Positions 35,307 through 44,891 of a stretch of 64,000 nt of DNA are shown piece by piece. The DNA is from Pseudomonas sp. ICMP 561 (lineage in GTDB: Bacteria; Pseudomonadota; Gammaproteobacteria; Pseudomonadales; Pseudomonadaceae), in the NCBI RefSeq assembly GCF_002699985.1, contig NZ_LKBT01000008.1, positions 62,001 to 126,000 of the forward strand, read 5' to 3'. Position 1 is the stretch's first letter, and the number at the start of each line of letters is the position of its first letter. The notes under the pieces are model-generated. The model was not told the origin of the DNA and did not search any database. It saw only the letters and a list, made by a program, of their open reading frames with translations. The translations under genes were made by a program, and so were the position numbers.

Positions 35307-36647
35307 TTATTCCTCTCGGATGCTTCGCTCATAACGCTCCAAAAGCGGTTGAATGCTGACACCGTGGAGCAGAATACTAAGTGCCACTACTGACAGCGTG
35401 AGGCTGATGCTGATACTTGCTACATCGTCCGGTAGCCCGTGGCCCAAGGCAAAGCACAGGTAGAACAGGCTGCCGATACCGCGTATGCCAAACCAGCCAA
35501 CCAGAGCTTTCTGACGTTTGTTGAGCAATCGCTTGCTGATCAGAAGCCACACCGCAATGGGCCTGATGAAGCAGAACAGCACCAGGCCCAGGCCCACGGC
35601 GCGCCAATCCCAGTAGATCGCCAGCGATGCGCCGAGCAGAGTGATCAACAGCACTTCCATTGAGCGCTCCACCAGGCTTGAGAACGCCAGCATGTCACCC
35701 ATCATCACGCCCGCAGCGAGTTGCGATTCACTGAGGTCGCCTTTCTCGGCAACCGTAGTGCGTTCAATGCTGCCGCTCATGTGACCTATCACCGGTTGTG
35801 CCAGATGTTCGGCGGGCACCTCGGACCGGGTTGTCTGTGCTTCTGCCTGACGCAAGCCAAGCCCTGCAGCGAACACTGACAGAAAGCCAAACGCGCCCAG
35901 ACCGTCGGCGACTATGTAAGCGATGGCGATGAGAGCCAGGGCCAGAAAGTCGTTAGGCGAGGTGTCACTGTCAGCGTTTTTGATGCGCAGATAAATCATC
36001 AAATGCCCGATCCCGCGGCCCAGGCCGTAGCCGATCAACAGCCCGACAGGCACACCCCACAGCAGGTTTTTTATGGCCCAGTGCTGGATCCAGTCAGTGT
36101 CACCGCTGGCGTGAGTCAGAAACATCAGGGCGAAGATCACGAATGGAAAGGCCGTGCCGTCGTTCAGCCCCGCTTCACCTGACAAGCCAAAGCGCAGCCG
36201 GTCGGAGTCTTGAGCGTTGTTGACCTGCACCAGCGAAGCGAGAACCGGATCGGTGGGCGAGAGCATGGCGCCCAGCAAGATCGAAACGCCCCAGTACAGG
36301 CCGAACAGGTAGTGGGCCGCCAGGGCGGTGCCAGCAATGGTCGCCAGCATCACCGGCCCGGACAGCCAGTAAGCGGAGTGCCAGGCCTTGCTGTTCAGCG
36401 GCAGACGCAGTTTGATCCCGGTGCTGAACAACGAGAACAGCACGGCGGCTTCGGTCAGACGCTCCAGCCAGCTCGACGCGTCGCGGAAGTCCAGATCCAG
36501 CATGCCCAACCCGGCAGGGCCAATGGCAAAGCCGAATGCCAGACACACAGCCGACGTCGTGACGGGCAGCCAGCGCAAATAAGAAGAAGTCAGCGCGAGC
36601 ATCATCAGCAACGCGCCAAGTACGGTCATGCAAAGAATGAAACTCAT
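35307..36647 (-). CDS. Cation/proton antiporter, CPA1 (NhaP-like) family
   Basis: The 446-residue membrane protein has about 12 hydrophobic helices and the family motifs LGAMLSPTDPVLASLVQ and SGEAGLNDGTAFPFVIF, the latter containing the ion-binding Asn-Asp pair. It would exchange Na+ or K+ for H+ across the inner membrane. The start at 36647 (MSFILCM) is chosen over 36680; no strong Shine-Dalgarno separates them. No C-terminal regulatory domain follows the membrane part. Confidence 0.88.
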   Translation of the reverse strand: MSFILCMTVLGALLMMLALTSSYLRWLPVTTSAVCLAFGFAIGPAGLGMLDLDFRDASSWLERLTEAAVLFSLFSTGIKLRLPLNSKAWHSAYWLSGPVMLATIAGTALAAHYLFGLYWGVSILLGAMLSPTDPVLASLVQVNNAQDSDRLRFGLSGEAGLNDGTAFPFVIFALMFLTHASGDTDWIQHWAIKNLLWGVPVGLLIGYGLGRGIGHLMIYLRIKNADSDTSPNDFLALALIAIAYIVADGLGAFGFLSVFAAGLGLRQAEAQTTRSEVPAEHLAQPVIGHMSGSIERTTVAEKGDLSESQLAAGVMMGDMLAFSSLVERSMEVLLITLLGASLAIYWDWRAVGLGLVLFCFIRPIAVWLLISKRLLNKRQKALVGWFGIRGIGSLFYLCFALGHGLPDDVASISISLTLSVVALSILLHGVSIQPLLERYERSIREE

Positions 36648-36793
36648 CCGGCCTGTTTTCTCACAACTGAGCCCCGTCAATACGGAGCGATAGGGTTGTG
36701 ACTGTTCAGGTTAGGGATAGTTGAAACATTTTGTATCAGGGCATCAAGGGGGTGGGCTTCTATAGTCACAAAGTGTCTGACTTTTTTCAGCCC

Positions 36794-36860
36794 CTTCGCG
36801 GGCAAGCCTCGCTCCAACAGAAATCGCTTAACGCTGTTGGAGCGAGGCTTGCCCGCGAAG
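36794..36860. repeat. REP-type inverted repeat doublet
   Basis: Perfect 27 bp arms at 36794-36820 and 36834-36860 with only a 13 nt loop, same family as 7140-7229 (GTTGGAGCGAGGCTTGCCC). It lies just downstream of the ABC/dehydrogenase operon end and upstream of the antiporter gene, and would fold into a very stable hairpin. Confidence 0.85.
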
Positions 36861-36908
36861 AACGATGACACGGTTTATCGGTAGTCCAAGGCTGGTAGCG
36901 AGGTTTAT

Positions 36909-37961
36909 CTACCGCTCCACTGTCCTGTTCCAGCGCGCATTCCACTCTGGACGCGTCTGGTTGACCTGATCCCAATCAATGGTCACTGCCGTTTCCAGAT
37001 ACTTGTTCATCGCCTCGACCTGAGCTTTGGTCTTCTCGGTCGTCGGGGTTTTCGGGTTTGACGGGATCTGATCACCAAACTCCAGCGCGGGTGCCTGAGC
37101 TTCTGGGGTCAACAGATAAGCCGCAAGCTTCTGCGCCAGTTCCGGTTGGTCGTTCTTGGCGATGGCGCACTCGGCGACGTTCAGTACCACGCCACCTTCC
37201 TTCGGAGGCGCGTACTCGACGGGCACGCCCTTGATCTTCAGCGCAGTCACCTGCGTGGGTGTGAGCGGGAACAGCGCGGCTTCGCCGGTTTGCACCATCT
37301 CGGAAATCTTCGCCGAGCTGGCGATATATTCCAGGACGTTCGGGCCCACGGTTTTCGGCCACGCCTTGAAGCCCGGCTCCACGTCAGTTTCGCTGCCGCC
37401 CTGAATGCGGTTGAACATCAGGAAACCATGCAGGCCGAATGTGGAGGAGGCCATGGACTGAAATACCACTTTTTCCTTGAACTTCTTGTCCGCCAGATCC
37501 ATCCACGAGGTTGGCGCGGCCCAGCCGTTCTCCTTGAACATTTTCGTGTTGTAGGCCAACCCGGTGACGCCGAGGCTTACGGCAGCACCTTCATCCTTGA
37601 TCTTCGCCTTTGCCGGCAGGTCCGCCAGAGAAGGGCTCGGCTGCAACTTGTCGCACAGACCCATGGAGATCGCCCGGTACATGATGCCGTCATCAAGGAA
37701 CATCACGTGCATCTGCGGGTTGTCTTTACTGGCCTGAACCTTGGCGAGAATGTCCGACGAGGTCCCCGGCACGATCACCACTTTGACGTTGTTGGCTTTC
37801 TCGAAAGCAGGCAACACCTGATCGGCATAGAGGCGTTCCATGGTGCCGCCGTTCATGCCCAGATAAAGGGTCGTTGCGGCGTGGGCCGGGGAAGCGGCCA
37901 GCAATGCCGCCAAGGGCAGGCTCGACAAGCCGGTAAATGCGATACGTTTTACGTTCTTCAT
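36909..37961 (-). CDS. Polyamine/opine-type ABC transporter substrate-binding protein
   Basis: The 350-residue precursor has a signal peptide (AALLAASPAHA-ATT) and a family 1/PotD-like fold (LGMNGGTMERLYADQVLPAFEKANNVKVVIVPGTSSDILAKVQASKDNP). It delivers a charged organic solute to the permeases encoded at the head of the same operon. It is unusual in being the last gene, after the dehydrogenase genes. The ligand cannot be named from sequence. Confidence 0.88.
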   Translation of the reverse strand: MKNVKRIAFTGLSSLPLAALLAASPAHAATTLYLGMNGGTMERLYADQVLPAFEKANNVKVVIVPGTSSDILAKVQASKDNPQMHVMFLDDGIMYRAISMGLCDKLQPSPSLADLPAKAKIKDEGAAVSLGVTGLAYNTKMFKENGWAAPTSWMDLADKKFKEKVVFQSMASSTFGLHGFLMFNRIQGGSETDVEPGFKAWPKTVGPNVLEYIASSAKISEMVQTGEAALFPLTPTQVTALKIKGVPVEYAPPKEGGVVLNVAECAIAKNDQPELAQKLAAYLLTPEAQAPALEFGDQIPSNPKTPTTEKTKAQVEAMNKYLETAVTIDWDQVNQTRPEWNARWNRTVER

Positions 37962-37994
37962 TGCAGCGACCTTCCTCTGTGCAAAGTAATGAAA

Positions 37995-39137
37995 TCAATG
38001 GCTAACGGTTTTACAGGGTTGGGCAGTGTGTTGAAAACGGCGGACGGAAAAAGCGTCCAGGGAAATCGTTGACTGGCCAGCGCATACGTATTCGGCGAGA
38101 GCCTCACCTGCAGCGGGTCCAATCTGGAAACCAGAACCTGCAAAGCCGAAGCCATGCAGCAGGCCTGGTTGCAGAATGCTGGGGCCGAGCACCGGCTCGC
38201 GATCCGGCAGATAACCTTCGGTGCCGCTCCAGGTGCGAATTGCCTGGGCTCCTGCCAGTGGCGGGTACAACTCGACCGCGTTGCGCAGTATCTCCAGTAC
38301 AGCCGCTTGCCCAGGCCTGGCGCGGGCCGGGTCCAGCGCAAAACCCTGTCCGCCGCCCAGCACGCAGTTGCCTCTGGCGACCTGCCGGGCATAGATGCCA
38401 CCCCCCTCGACGCCGGTGCTGACGTCCATGAACATCGGCAGCGGCTCAGTGACCAACATGGCCGGATGCCCCGACACCATCGGCACCGGTTCGCCAAATT
38501 GTGCAGCCAGATCGCTGGCCCAGGCTCCCGCGCAGTTGAGCAACCAAGGCGCGCGCAGATTAAGACCGCTGGCCGTGTGGACCACAAATGCCTGGCCGTC
38601 GTGACCGACTTCAACCACCTTGGCCTGTTCGAAAATCTGCGCGCCAGCCCGCCTGGCTGCCTGGGCGAAAGCCGGGGACACCAGTCTCGGGTTGGCGTGG
38701 CCATCGTCGGCGCACAGGGAAGCGCCCACCGCGACATCGCCTGCCCAGGCAAACCGCGCCCGTAATTGCTCGCGATCCAGCAGTTGCAGCTCCAGTCCGA
38801 AGCCGCGACTGGCTTCGGCGTAAGCGCGCAAGGCGTTCATGTCTGTTTCGCTACGGGCCAGTTTCAGGTGCCCGGAGCGCTGATATTCGCCATCAATGCC
38901 AATCAGCTCGCGCAAACCGCTCCAAATGTCGTGGGCGCGTTGCGACAAGGGTAGTTGGCTCAACGGCCGACCCTGACGGCGCACGCCGCCGTAGTTGACG
39001 CCGCTGGAATGAGAGCCGCAAAAGTCCCGTTCAAGCAAGGTCACGCGCTTGCCTTTCATAGCCAGAAACAGGGCGGCTGAGGCGCCGACGATTCCACCGC
39101 CAATGATCAGCGCATCGCTTTCAATCACCGCGCTCAT
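37995..39137 (-). CDS. FAD-dependent oxidoreductase (DAO family), catalytic subunit
   Basis: The 380-residue product has an N-terminal dinucleotide motif (ALIIGGGIVGASAALFLAMKGKRVTLLE) and the D-amino acid oxidase-like fold (GVRRQGRPLSQLP, LLNCAGAWAS, RTWSGTEGYLPDREPVLGPS, HGFGFAGSGFQIGPAAGEALAE). With the two genes upstream it forms a three-component amine/amino acid dehydrogenase like OoxAB/NoxAB, HcnABC and D-hydroxyproline dehydrogenase, in which this subunit oxidises the substrate. It overlaps the previous gene by 4 bp. Confidence 0.88.
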   Translation of the reverse strand: MSAVIESDALIIGGGIVGASAALFLAMKGKRVTLLERDFCGSHSSGVNYGGVRRQGRPLSQLPLSQRAHDIWSGLRELIGIDGEYQRSGHLKLARSETDMNALRAYAEASRGFGLELQLLDREQLRARFAWAGDVAVGASLCADDGHANPRLVSPAFAQAARRAGAQIFEQAKVVEVGHDGQAFVVHTASGLNLRAPWLLNCAGAWASDLAAQFGEPVPMVSGHPAMLVTEPLPMFMDVSTGVEGGGIYARQVARGNCVLGGGQGFALDPARARPGQAAVLEILRNAVELYPPLAGAQAIRTWSGTEGYLPDREPVLGPSILQPGLLHGFGFAGSGFQIGPAAGEALAEYVCAGQSTISLDAFSVRRFQHTAQPCKTVSH

Positions 39138-40504
39138 GACTGCGCCTCCACGCCAAAGGGCAACGGTTTGATCGGTGCCTGGCCGCGCAGCCGACCAATG
39201 CCTTGCAGGTCACGACCGCTGCAGTGGGCGACGATTTCCGTGGCTGCCAGTCCGCACATCCGGCCCTGGCAACGTCCCATGCCGACCCGGCACATGGCCT
39301 TGACCCGATTGATTTCCCAATGGCCTTCGTCGACGACGGTACGGATATCACCGGCGCTGACTTCCTCGCAGCGGCAGATAATGGTTTCGTCCGGAACCTT
39401 CGCGGCCCAATCAACGGGAAAGGGGAAAGCGGTTTCCAGTCCGTGACGAAAGCGCTGGATGCTCTCCAGTCTGCTTTTCAGCTGTTCGCTACGAGCGTTA
39501 TCAATGTTCTGCCCGGTATCGGCAAGCAAGGCCAGCGCCGCCAGTTCCCCGGCCATTTCCGCTGCATCCGCGCCCATGATTCCTGCGCCGTCACCCGCCA
39601 GATAAACCCCTGCAATGCTGCTGCGTCCTGCGTCATCACGCGCTGGCAGCCAGGCGCGATTAAGGGCGCTCCACTGAAAATCGCAGCCGAGCAGGTCAGC
39701 CAGTTGCGTCTCACTGCGCAGTGCATGAGCGAACGCCACGGCGTCGCAATCCAGCGTTTGTACACGGTTGCTGCCTTGCCACTGCACGGTATTGACGCGT
39801 TTATGACCGTCGATACGTTGCAAGGTCGCGCCTTGATGAACGGCGATACCATGAGCGGTCAGCCAGGCGCGGTAGTACAAACCTTTAGCCAGCGTCAGCG
39901 GTTGGCCGAGCAGCGCGGGCAGGGCGCGGCACTGGGCGGAAAAGGGCGCGCTGTCGAGCACTGCAACCACGTTCGCACCGGCTTTGGCATATTGATACGC
40001 GACCAGGTAAAGCAGCGGACCACTGCCAGCAAACACCACTCTTTCGCCGATGGCGCAGCCTTGGTATTTCAGGGCAATCTGCGCCGCACCCAGGCTGTAG
40101 ACACCCGGCAAAGTCCAGCCAGGCACCGGCAGGATGCGGTCGGTGGCGCCGGTCGCGATGATCAGATGGCTGTAATCAATGCTCCCGGCATGGTTCTCCT
40201 GCAGGGTATCGAGTCGCCGATCTTCGGCATTCCAGACAAGCGTTTGCGGACGATAGTCGATATGCGATGCCAGTTCGTCGAGGGTCTGATGCACGGCGAT
40301 AGCCTTGCCCGCTTCAAAGCCATACAGCGCTTTTGGATCGCGACGGAAGTTCTCGGGCTGACGGCGATAAATCTGTCCGCCGCCCCGCAGGCCCTCGTCC
40401 AGCAGACAGGCTTTCACTCCGTGGGCATGCAAGGTTTGCGCAGCGCGAATGCCCGCAGGACCAGCGCCGACGATCACTACCAATTGCGCGGTATTCGTAT
40501 TCAT
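39134..40504 (-). CDS. FAD/NAD(P)-type oxidoreductase with C-terminal BFD-like [2Fe-2S] domain
   Basis: The 456-residue protein starts MNTNTAQLVVIVGAGPAGIRAAQTL (FAD site) and has a second nucleotide-binding region (IIATGATDRILPVPGWTLPGV, then VVFAGSGPLLYLVAYQYAKAGANVV). Its C-terminal 90 residues hold cysteines ICRCEEVSAGD and MCRVGMGRCQGRMCG, a BFD-like [2Fe-2S] site. This is the electron-transfer subunit of HcnB/OoxA-type dehydrogenases. It overlaps both neighbours by 4 bp, giving a fixed-ratio complex. Confidence 0.88.
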   Translation of the reverse strand: MNTNTAQLVVIVGAGPAGIRAAQTLHAHGVKACLLDEGLRGGGQIYRRQPENFRRDPKALYGFEAGKAIAVHQTLDELASHIDYRPQTLVWNAEDRRLDTLQENHAGSIDYSHLIIATGATDRILPVPGWTLPGVYSLGAAQIALKYQGCAIGERVVFAGSGPLLYLVAYQYAKAGANVVAVLDSAPFSAQCRALPALLGQPLTLAKGLYYRAWLTAHGIAVHQGATLQRIDGHKRVNTVQWQGSNRVQTLDCDAVAFAHALRSETQLADLLGCDFQWSALNRAWLPARDDAGRSSIAGVYLAGDGAGIMGADAAEMAGELAALALLADTGQNIDNARSEQLKSRLESIQRFRHGLETAFPFPVDWAAKVPDETIICRCEEVSAGDIRTVVDEGHWEINRVKAMCRVGMGRCQGRMCGLAATEIVAHCSGRDLQGIGRLRGQAPIKPLPFGVEAQS

Positions 40505-40791
40505 AGCTGCCGTCCCGGATCGCGGCTGACGATTTGCCCACCTTCGAGCAATGTCGAACAGGCGCGTACCCGGCGACCATCGCCCAGGCGCACCCAGCAA
40601 TCCTGACAGGCACCCATCATGCAAAACCCGGCGCGGGGTTCGGCGCTGAAATCGCTGCCGCGCAAGTGTTCGCTGCTGGTCAGTACCGCCGTGAGCAACG
40701 TGTCGCCCTGCAACCCGCTGGCAGGCTGGCCGTCGAGGGTGAAGGCCAGCGCCGGACGGTCTTGTTCGGCCAAACGTTTGAGCAATGCCAT
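40501..40791 (-). CDS. Small (2Fe-2S)-binding dehydrogenase subunit
   Basis: The 96-residue protein is a ferredoxin-like plant-type domain with the cysteines GFCMMGACQDCWV and RACST, the HcnA/gamma-subunit type. It passes electrons with the two FAD proteins encoded downstream. Its start is 24 bp after the permease stop, so the transporter and enzyme are one transcription unit. Confidence 0.88.
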   Translation of the reverse strand: MALLKRLAEQDRPALAFTLDGQPASGLQGDTLLTAVLTSSEHLRGSDFSAEPRAGFCMMGACQDCWVRLGDGRRVRACSTLLEGGQIVSRDPGRQL

Positions 40792-40815
40792 GAGGTTCGC
40801 GCTCCAGGCCTCAGG

Positions 40816-41610
40816 TTAGTGTTTGCCGACCAGCACCCGATCCAGGCCATAAACCCGGTCGAGGATGATCATGGCGGCGGCGGTCAACGCGATAACCAGC
40901 GCGGAAACGGCGGCCATCATCGGGTCGATGGACTCTGTGGCGTAGACGTACATGCGCACCGGCAGGGTCTGGGTCGAAGGTGAGGTGACGAAGATCGACA
41001 GCGTTACTTCGTCGAAGCTGTTGATGAACGCCAGCAGCCAACCACCGGCCACACCGGGCAGAATCATCGGCAAGGTGATTTTGCGGAACAGCGTGAAGCG
41101 GCTGGCGCCCAGTGATTCAGCGGCCTGTTCGGCGCTGCGGTCGATGCCGATGGCCGCTGCAATTACCAGCCGCAGCACATACGGCGTGATGATCACCACG
41201 TGGGCCAGGGTCAGCCAGAAGAAGCTGCCGTTGACGCCCATCAGCGCGAACAAACGCAGCATTGCTACGCCCAGCACGAGATGGGGAATGATGATCGGCG
41301 AGAGGAACAATCCATTGAGGAAGTTGCGCCCCGGAAACTGGTGACGGGTGATGGCCAGCGCTGCCGGTACGGCAATAATCGTCGCCAGTGTGGCGGCGAC
41401 AAAGGCCAGAATCAGGCTGTTGTAGAACGAGTCGATGAAGTCGGCACGCTCGAAAATCGCCCGGAACCAGCGCAGGGAAAAGCCTGAGGTCGGCAGGCTG
41501 AGGGTGTTCTCTGGCGTAAAGGCCACCAGGCAGACCACTACCAGCGGCGCGAGCATGAACACCACCACCAGGGCATGAAACGACAGGGCCAAAGGACCGT
41601 TTTTAGACAT
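40816..41610 (-). CDS. ABC transporter permease (PotC type)
   Basis: The 264-residue permease has about six helices and the EAA loop AEQAAESLGASRFTLFRKITLPMILPGVAGG. It partners the PotB-type permease whose stop is 3 bp before this start. The pair forms the membrane channel of a spermidine/putrescine/opine-type importer. Confidence 0.9.
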   Translation of the reverse strand: MSKNGPLALSFHALVVVFMLAPLVVVCLVAFTPENTLSLPTSGFSLRWFRAIFERADFIDSFYNSLILAFVAATLATIIAVPAALAITRHQFPGRNFLNGLFLSPIIIPHLVLGVAMLRLFALMGVNGSFFWLTLAHVVIITPYVLRLVIAAAIGIDRSAEQAAESLGASRFTLFRKITLPMILPGVAGGWLLAFINSFDEVTLSIFVTSPSTQTLPVRMYVYATESIDPMMAAVSALVIALTAAAMIILDRVYGLDRVLVGKH

Positions 41611-41613
41611 GGC

Positions 41614-42486
41614 TCATTCCCCCAGGGTTTTCTTGTAGCGGCCTTCGACCATGCGGTTCCAGGACAGCATGACCAGCAGGTTGACCAGCAACAGCGCCAC
41701 TGCGATGGTTGCGCCCATGGGCCAGTTCAGTTCCGAGAGATATTGGTCGTAGACCACGGTGGCGACCATCTTCAGACGGCGTCCGCCAAGCAGGCCGGGG
41801 ATTGCAAAAGAGCTGGCCGACAGGCCGAAGACGATCAGCGTGCCGGACAACACGCCGGGCATGACCTGAGGCAGCACCACCAGACGCATCACCTTGGCCT
41901 GACTGGCTCCGAGGGACAGGGCGGCCTGCTCAGCCGCCGGGTCAAGCTTCTGTAGCGAGGTCCAGATCGGAATGATCATGAACGGCAGCATCACGTGGAC
42001 CAGCGCAATGATCACGGCGAACGGGGTGTAAAGCATCTTGATCGGTTGGCCCCCCAGCGCTTGTATGCCCTGATTGATCAGGCCGTCGGCACCCAGCAGC
42101 AGGCTCCAGCCGAAAGCGCGCACCACCACGGAAATCAGCAAGGGCGTGAGAATCAGAATCAGAAAGATCGAACGCCATGGCGTGCCCATGCGGCTAAGAA
42201 TGTAAGCCTCAGGTACGCCGATAATCACGCAGAGCAGGGTGACCAGCGCACTGATCCAGAAGGTGCGCAGGAAGATCTCGTAGAAGTACGAGTCGGTCAG
42301 CACTTCGCCATAGTTGGCCATGGTGTAGGCATCGCTTTTGACCCCGACTTCGTAGTCGAACACGTTGAATGACAGGATCAGGGTCAACGCCAGCGGGACC
42401 AACAGCAGGCAGGTGAACATCACCAGTGCAGGGGCCGACAGTAGATAGCCGCGGCCGCCACGGCGCATATCGCTCAGCAGGCTCAT
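41614..42486 (-). CDS. ABC transporter permease (PotB type)
   Basis: The 290-residue permease starts MSLLSDMRRGGRGYLLSAP and has the EAA loop AEQAALSLGASQAKVMRLVVLPQVMPG. The ATG at 42486 overlaps the stop of the ATPase gene by 4 bp, which decides the start against the longer frame to 42534. Confidence 0.9.
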   Translation of the reverse strand: MSLLSDMRRGGRGYLLSAPALVMFTCLLLVPLALTLILSFNVFDYEVGVKSDAYTMANYGEVLTDSYFYEIFLRTFWISALVTLLCVIIGVPEAYILSRMGTPWRSIFLILILTPLLISVVVRAFGWSLLLGADGLINQGIQALGGQPIKMLYTPFAVIIALVHVMLPFMIIPIWTSLQKLDPAAEQAALSLGASQAKVMRLVVLPQVMPGVLSGTLIVFGLSASSFAIPGLLGGRRLKMVATVVYDQYLSELNWPMGATIAVALLLVNLLVMLSWNRMVEGRYKKTLGE

Positions 42487-43511
42487 GGATGCACCTCGTC
42501 GGCATCCAGTACGCGCAGCAAACCGGCTTGCCAATCCATTCCCACCGCCGTGCCTTCTTCCATTGGCGCGTCGCCGTCGTTGCGGCGCACCACGGTCAAC
42601 TCGCCGATGGCGGTTTCAATGCGGTACAGCCATTGGCTGCCGAGGAAGTAGCGGGTGATGACCTTGCCTTGCAAGCGCCCGCTGCCAGCGGCCACCAGAT
42701 CAATCTTTTCCGGGCGTAGGCTGAGAGTCAGTGCTCCGTCGCCGGGCACCTGGCGTACTTGCGCAGCGCCTTCGCTGTCCAGATCACCGGGCAGCATATT
42801 GGCCTTGCCAACGAAGCCGGAGATGAACCGGGTGCGTGGGTGTTCATACAGTTTGTACGGTTCGTCGATCTGGGTGATGCGCCCGGCCTGCATGACCACT
42901 ACGCGGTCGCTGATGGACAGTGCTTCAGCCTGATCGTGAGTCACCATCAGCGTGGTAATACCCACTTCGCGCTGAATGCGGCGAATCTCGAACTGCATCT
43001 CTTCGCGCAAATTGGCGTCGAGGTTGGACAGCGGTTCGTCGAGCAGCAGTACCGGCGGCTCAATCACCAGCGCTCGCGCCAATGCAACCCGTTGCCGCTG
43101 ACCGCCAGACAGCTCGCGCGGGTAGCGCTGGGCGTGCTGGCTCAGGCGGACCAGTTCCAGCACGGTTGCCACGCGGCGCTGAATATCTGCGGCGGGCACT
43201 TTGCGCATCCGCAGGCCAAAGGCGACGTTGTCGGCAACGCTCATGTGGGGGAAGAGGGCGTAACTCTGAAACACCACCCCCAGGCCGCGGCTGCTGGGTT
43301 TGGCGTGAGTGATGTCACGGCCATCAAGAATGATGCGACCGTCGCTGACGTCAACGAAGCCGGCGATCATTTGCAGGGTAGTGGTCTTGCCGCAGCCCGA
43401 CGGGCCCAGCAGAGAAACGAATTCGCCTTTCTCCACCGCCAGATTCGTGGCGACCACGGCGTCGATGCTGCCGTAGCGTTTGGAGAGACCTTCAAGCTGC
43501 AAAAAAGCCAT
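42483..43511 (-). CDS. ABC transporter ATP-binding protein (PotA type, with TOBE domain)
   Basis: The 342-residue ATPase has Walker A GPSGCGKTT, signature LSGGQRQRVALARAL, Walker B VLLLDEPLSNLDANLR and a C-terminal TOBE-like regulatory segment (SLRPEKIDLV, GKVITRYFLGSQWLYRIET). It heads the operon ATPase-permease-permease-(2Fe-2S)-FAD-FAD-binding protein. AAGGTGG lies 9 nt before the ATG at 43511, so this start is preferred to 43535. The divergent IclR gene is 250 bp away; the intergenic region carries GTGAATTTCAC (43691), a possible operator. Confidence 0.9.
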   Translation of the reverse strand: MAFLQLEGLSKRYGSIDAVVATNLAVEKGEFVSLLGPSGCGKTTTLQMIAGFVDVSDGRIILDGRDITHAKPSSRGLGVVFQSYALFPHMSVADNVAFGLRMRKVPAADIQRRVATVLELVRLSQHAQRYPRELSGGQRQRVALARALVIEPPVLLLDEPLSNLDANLREEMQFEIRRIQREVGITTLMVTHDQAEALSISDRVVVMQAGRITQIDEPYKLYEHPRTRFISGFVGKANMLPGDLDSEGAAQVRQVPGDGALTLSLRPEKIDLVAAGSGRLQGKVITRYFLGSQWLYRIETAIGELTVVRRNDGDAPMEEGTAVGMDWQAGLLRVLDADEVHP

Positions 43512-43761
43512 AGCTGCGTTCCACCTTTTCATCACGCACAGCGTTGCGGTGCGTTTTTGTTATGGGCAGATGCGAAATGAAAGCTTTGCAGTTGCTGTGG
43601 ACGTTGGTGCTCGATCTGGGTCGGCTACCAGGTTTTGTTCAAATCGCCCTGTGGACTGAGATTAAGACGAAGACTAGGATGGGTGAAAGGGTGAATTTCA
43701 CTGGATGGTATATTTCTTTCAGTTCTTTCGTTCAATGAATTAGTTATCGATAAGTGATCAT

Positions 43762-44598
43762 ATGAATTCCACTGAGCGGAATGAAAATTCAAAGGATGCT
43801 GGTGTCGGTGCGGTCTCGCGGTTGTTCGCAGTGCTGCGCTGCCTGGGTGATTGCTCGGAAGAGGGCGAACGCGTCACCCAACTCGCCCAGCAGGTCGGCC
43901 TCTCGCAACCCACGACCCATCGTCTGCTGCGCAGCCTGATGGATGAAGGCATGGTCGAGCAGGATCAGCGCAGTAAACGCTATCGCCTGAGCATCGAGTT
44001 CTTCGCTTTGGCCGCAAAGGCAGGCAAGACCAGCAACCTGCGTGACGTGGTGAGGCCGAGCATGCTGCGGCTTTCTGCCTCTTTGGGGGATTCATTGTTC
44101 CTGCTGGCGCGCAGTGGCTTCGATGCAGTCTGTCTGGATCGCAGTGAAGGCCCATACCCGATTCGCACCTTCACCGGCGACATCGGTGGTCGTGTCGCAT
44201 TGGGCGTGGGGCAAGGCAGCCTGGCGATACTCGCGTATTTGCCGGAAGAAGAGCGCGACACGGTCATCCGCTACAACCTGCCACGTCTGAAGGATTTCCA
44301 CCTGTACGACGAAGTGTTCCTGCGCTCTGAAGTCGAGAATGTCCGCCGCCTCGGCTACGCCGCCCGCAATACCGGCGCGCTGCCTGGCATGGCCGGTCTC
44401 GCAGTCCCCATCTTCGACCGCGAAGGCCGCTCGGTCGCCGCCCTTAGCGTCGCCACCATCAGCGACCGCCTCGGGCCGGACCGGTTATTGACGGTGGTGG
44501 AATTGCTCAAGCGTGAAGCAGCGATTATCAGCGCCAGGATCAACCCGTTTGACCCGACGTTGCGGCGGCCGAGTCAGGTGTTTGGGCAGGTGGATTAA
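43762..44598 (+). CDS. IclR-family transcriptional regulator
   Basis: The 278-residue product has an N-terminal winged helix (GAVSRLFAVLRCLG, VGLSQPTTHRLLRSLMDEGMVEQ) and the IclR effector domain (LSASLGDSLFLLARSGFDAVCLDRSEGP, GGRVALGVGQGSLAILAYLP, AVPIFDREGRSVAALSVA). It is divergent from the ABC/dehydrogenase operon and is the probable regulator of it, with the imported solute or a product as effector. It has a 17-residue polar N-terminal extension. Confidence 0.88.
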   Translation: MNSTERNENSKDAGVGAVSRLFAVLRCLGDCSEEGERVTQLAQQVGLSQPTTHRLLRSLMDEGMVEQDQRSKRYRLSIEFFALAAKAGKTSNLRDVVRPSMLRLSASLGDSLFLLARSGFDAVCLDRSEGPYPIRTFTGDIGGRVALGVGQGSLAILAYLPEEERDTVIRYNLPRLKDFHLYDEVFLRSEVENVRRLGYAARNTGALPGMAGLAVPIFDREGRSVAALSVATISDRLGPDRLLTVVELLKREAAIISARINPFDPTLRRPSQVFGQVD

Positions 44599-44648
44599 TA
44601 AGCTCGCTGTAATAGATTCTCTGTGGGGTAGCGCCCGTCTTCGACACA

Positions 44649-44720
44649 GCGCTGTCGCGAAGCAAACATTGGGCGTGTAGGAGCGCACTCGCACCGCGAG
44701 GCCGCGATAGCGGTGTATCA
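44649..44720. repeat. Single REP-like element with shared flank
   Basis: GCGCTGTCGCGAAGCAAACA followed by GTGTAGGAGCGCACTCGC repeats the flank-plus-arm order at 594-641, but no facing arm is found. It is the only recognisable content of the 293 bp gap before the chemoreceptor. Confidence 0.55.
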
Positions 44721-44891
44721 GAAATCCCCCGACACACTCAGAAACGATCAGCGGCCCTCAAGAACCCACCCCCCCAAGCCGATGCGCATACAAGCACGTT
44801 ATGAGGCTCTCGCCCTTAACGTTTGTACAGGGAAGTCGACATTTTCCGGTCTGCGCGCTGCCGCAGATCCTCCCCCCGAGGTGTTCGTTCA

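Noticed and set aside
39203..40606. 467-codon plus-strand open frame over the FAD oxidoreductase
   Set aside because: The minus-strand product has nucleotide-binding and [2Fe-2S] motifs; the plus-strand one has none.
43512..43761. GTGAATTTCAC (43691-43701) as the IclR operator
   Set aside because: A single imperfect palindrome; no second copy or known consensus supports it, so it is mentioned only in passing.
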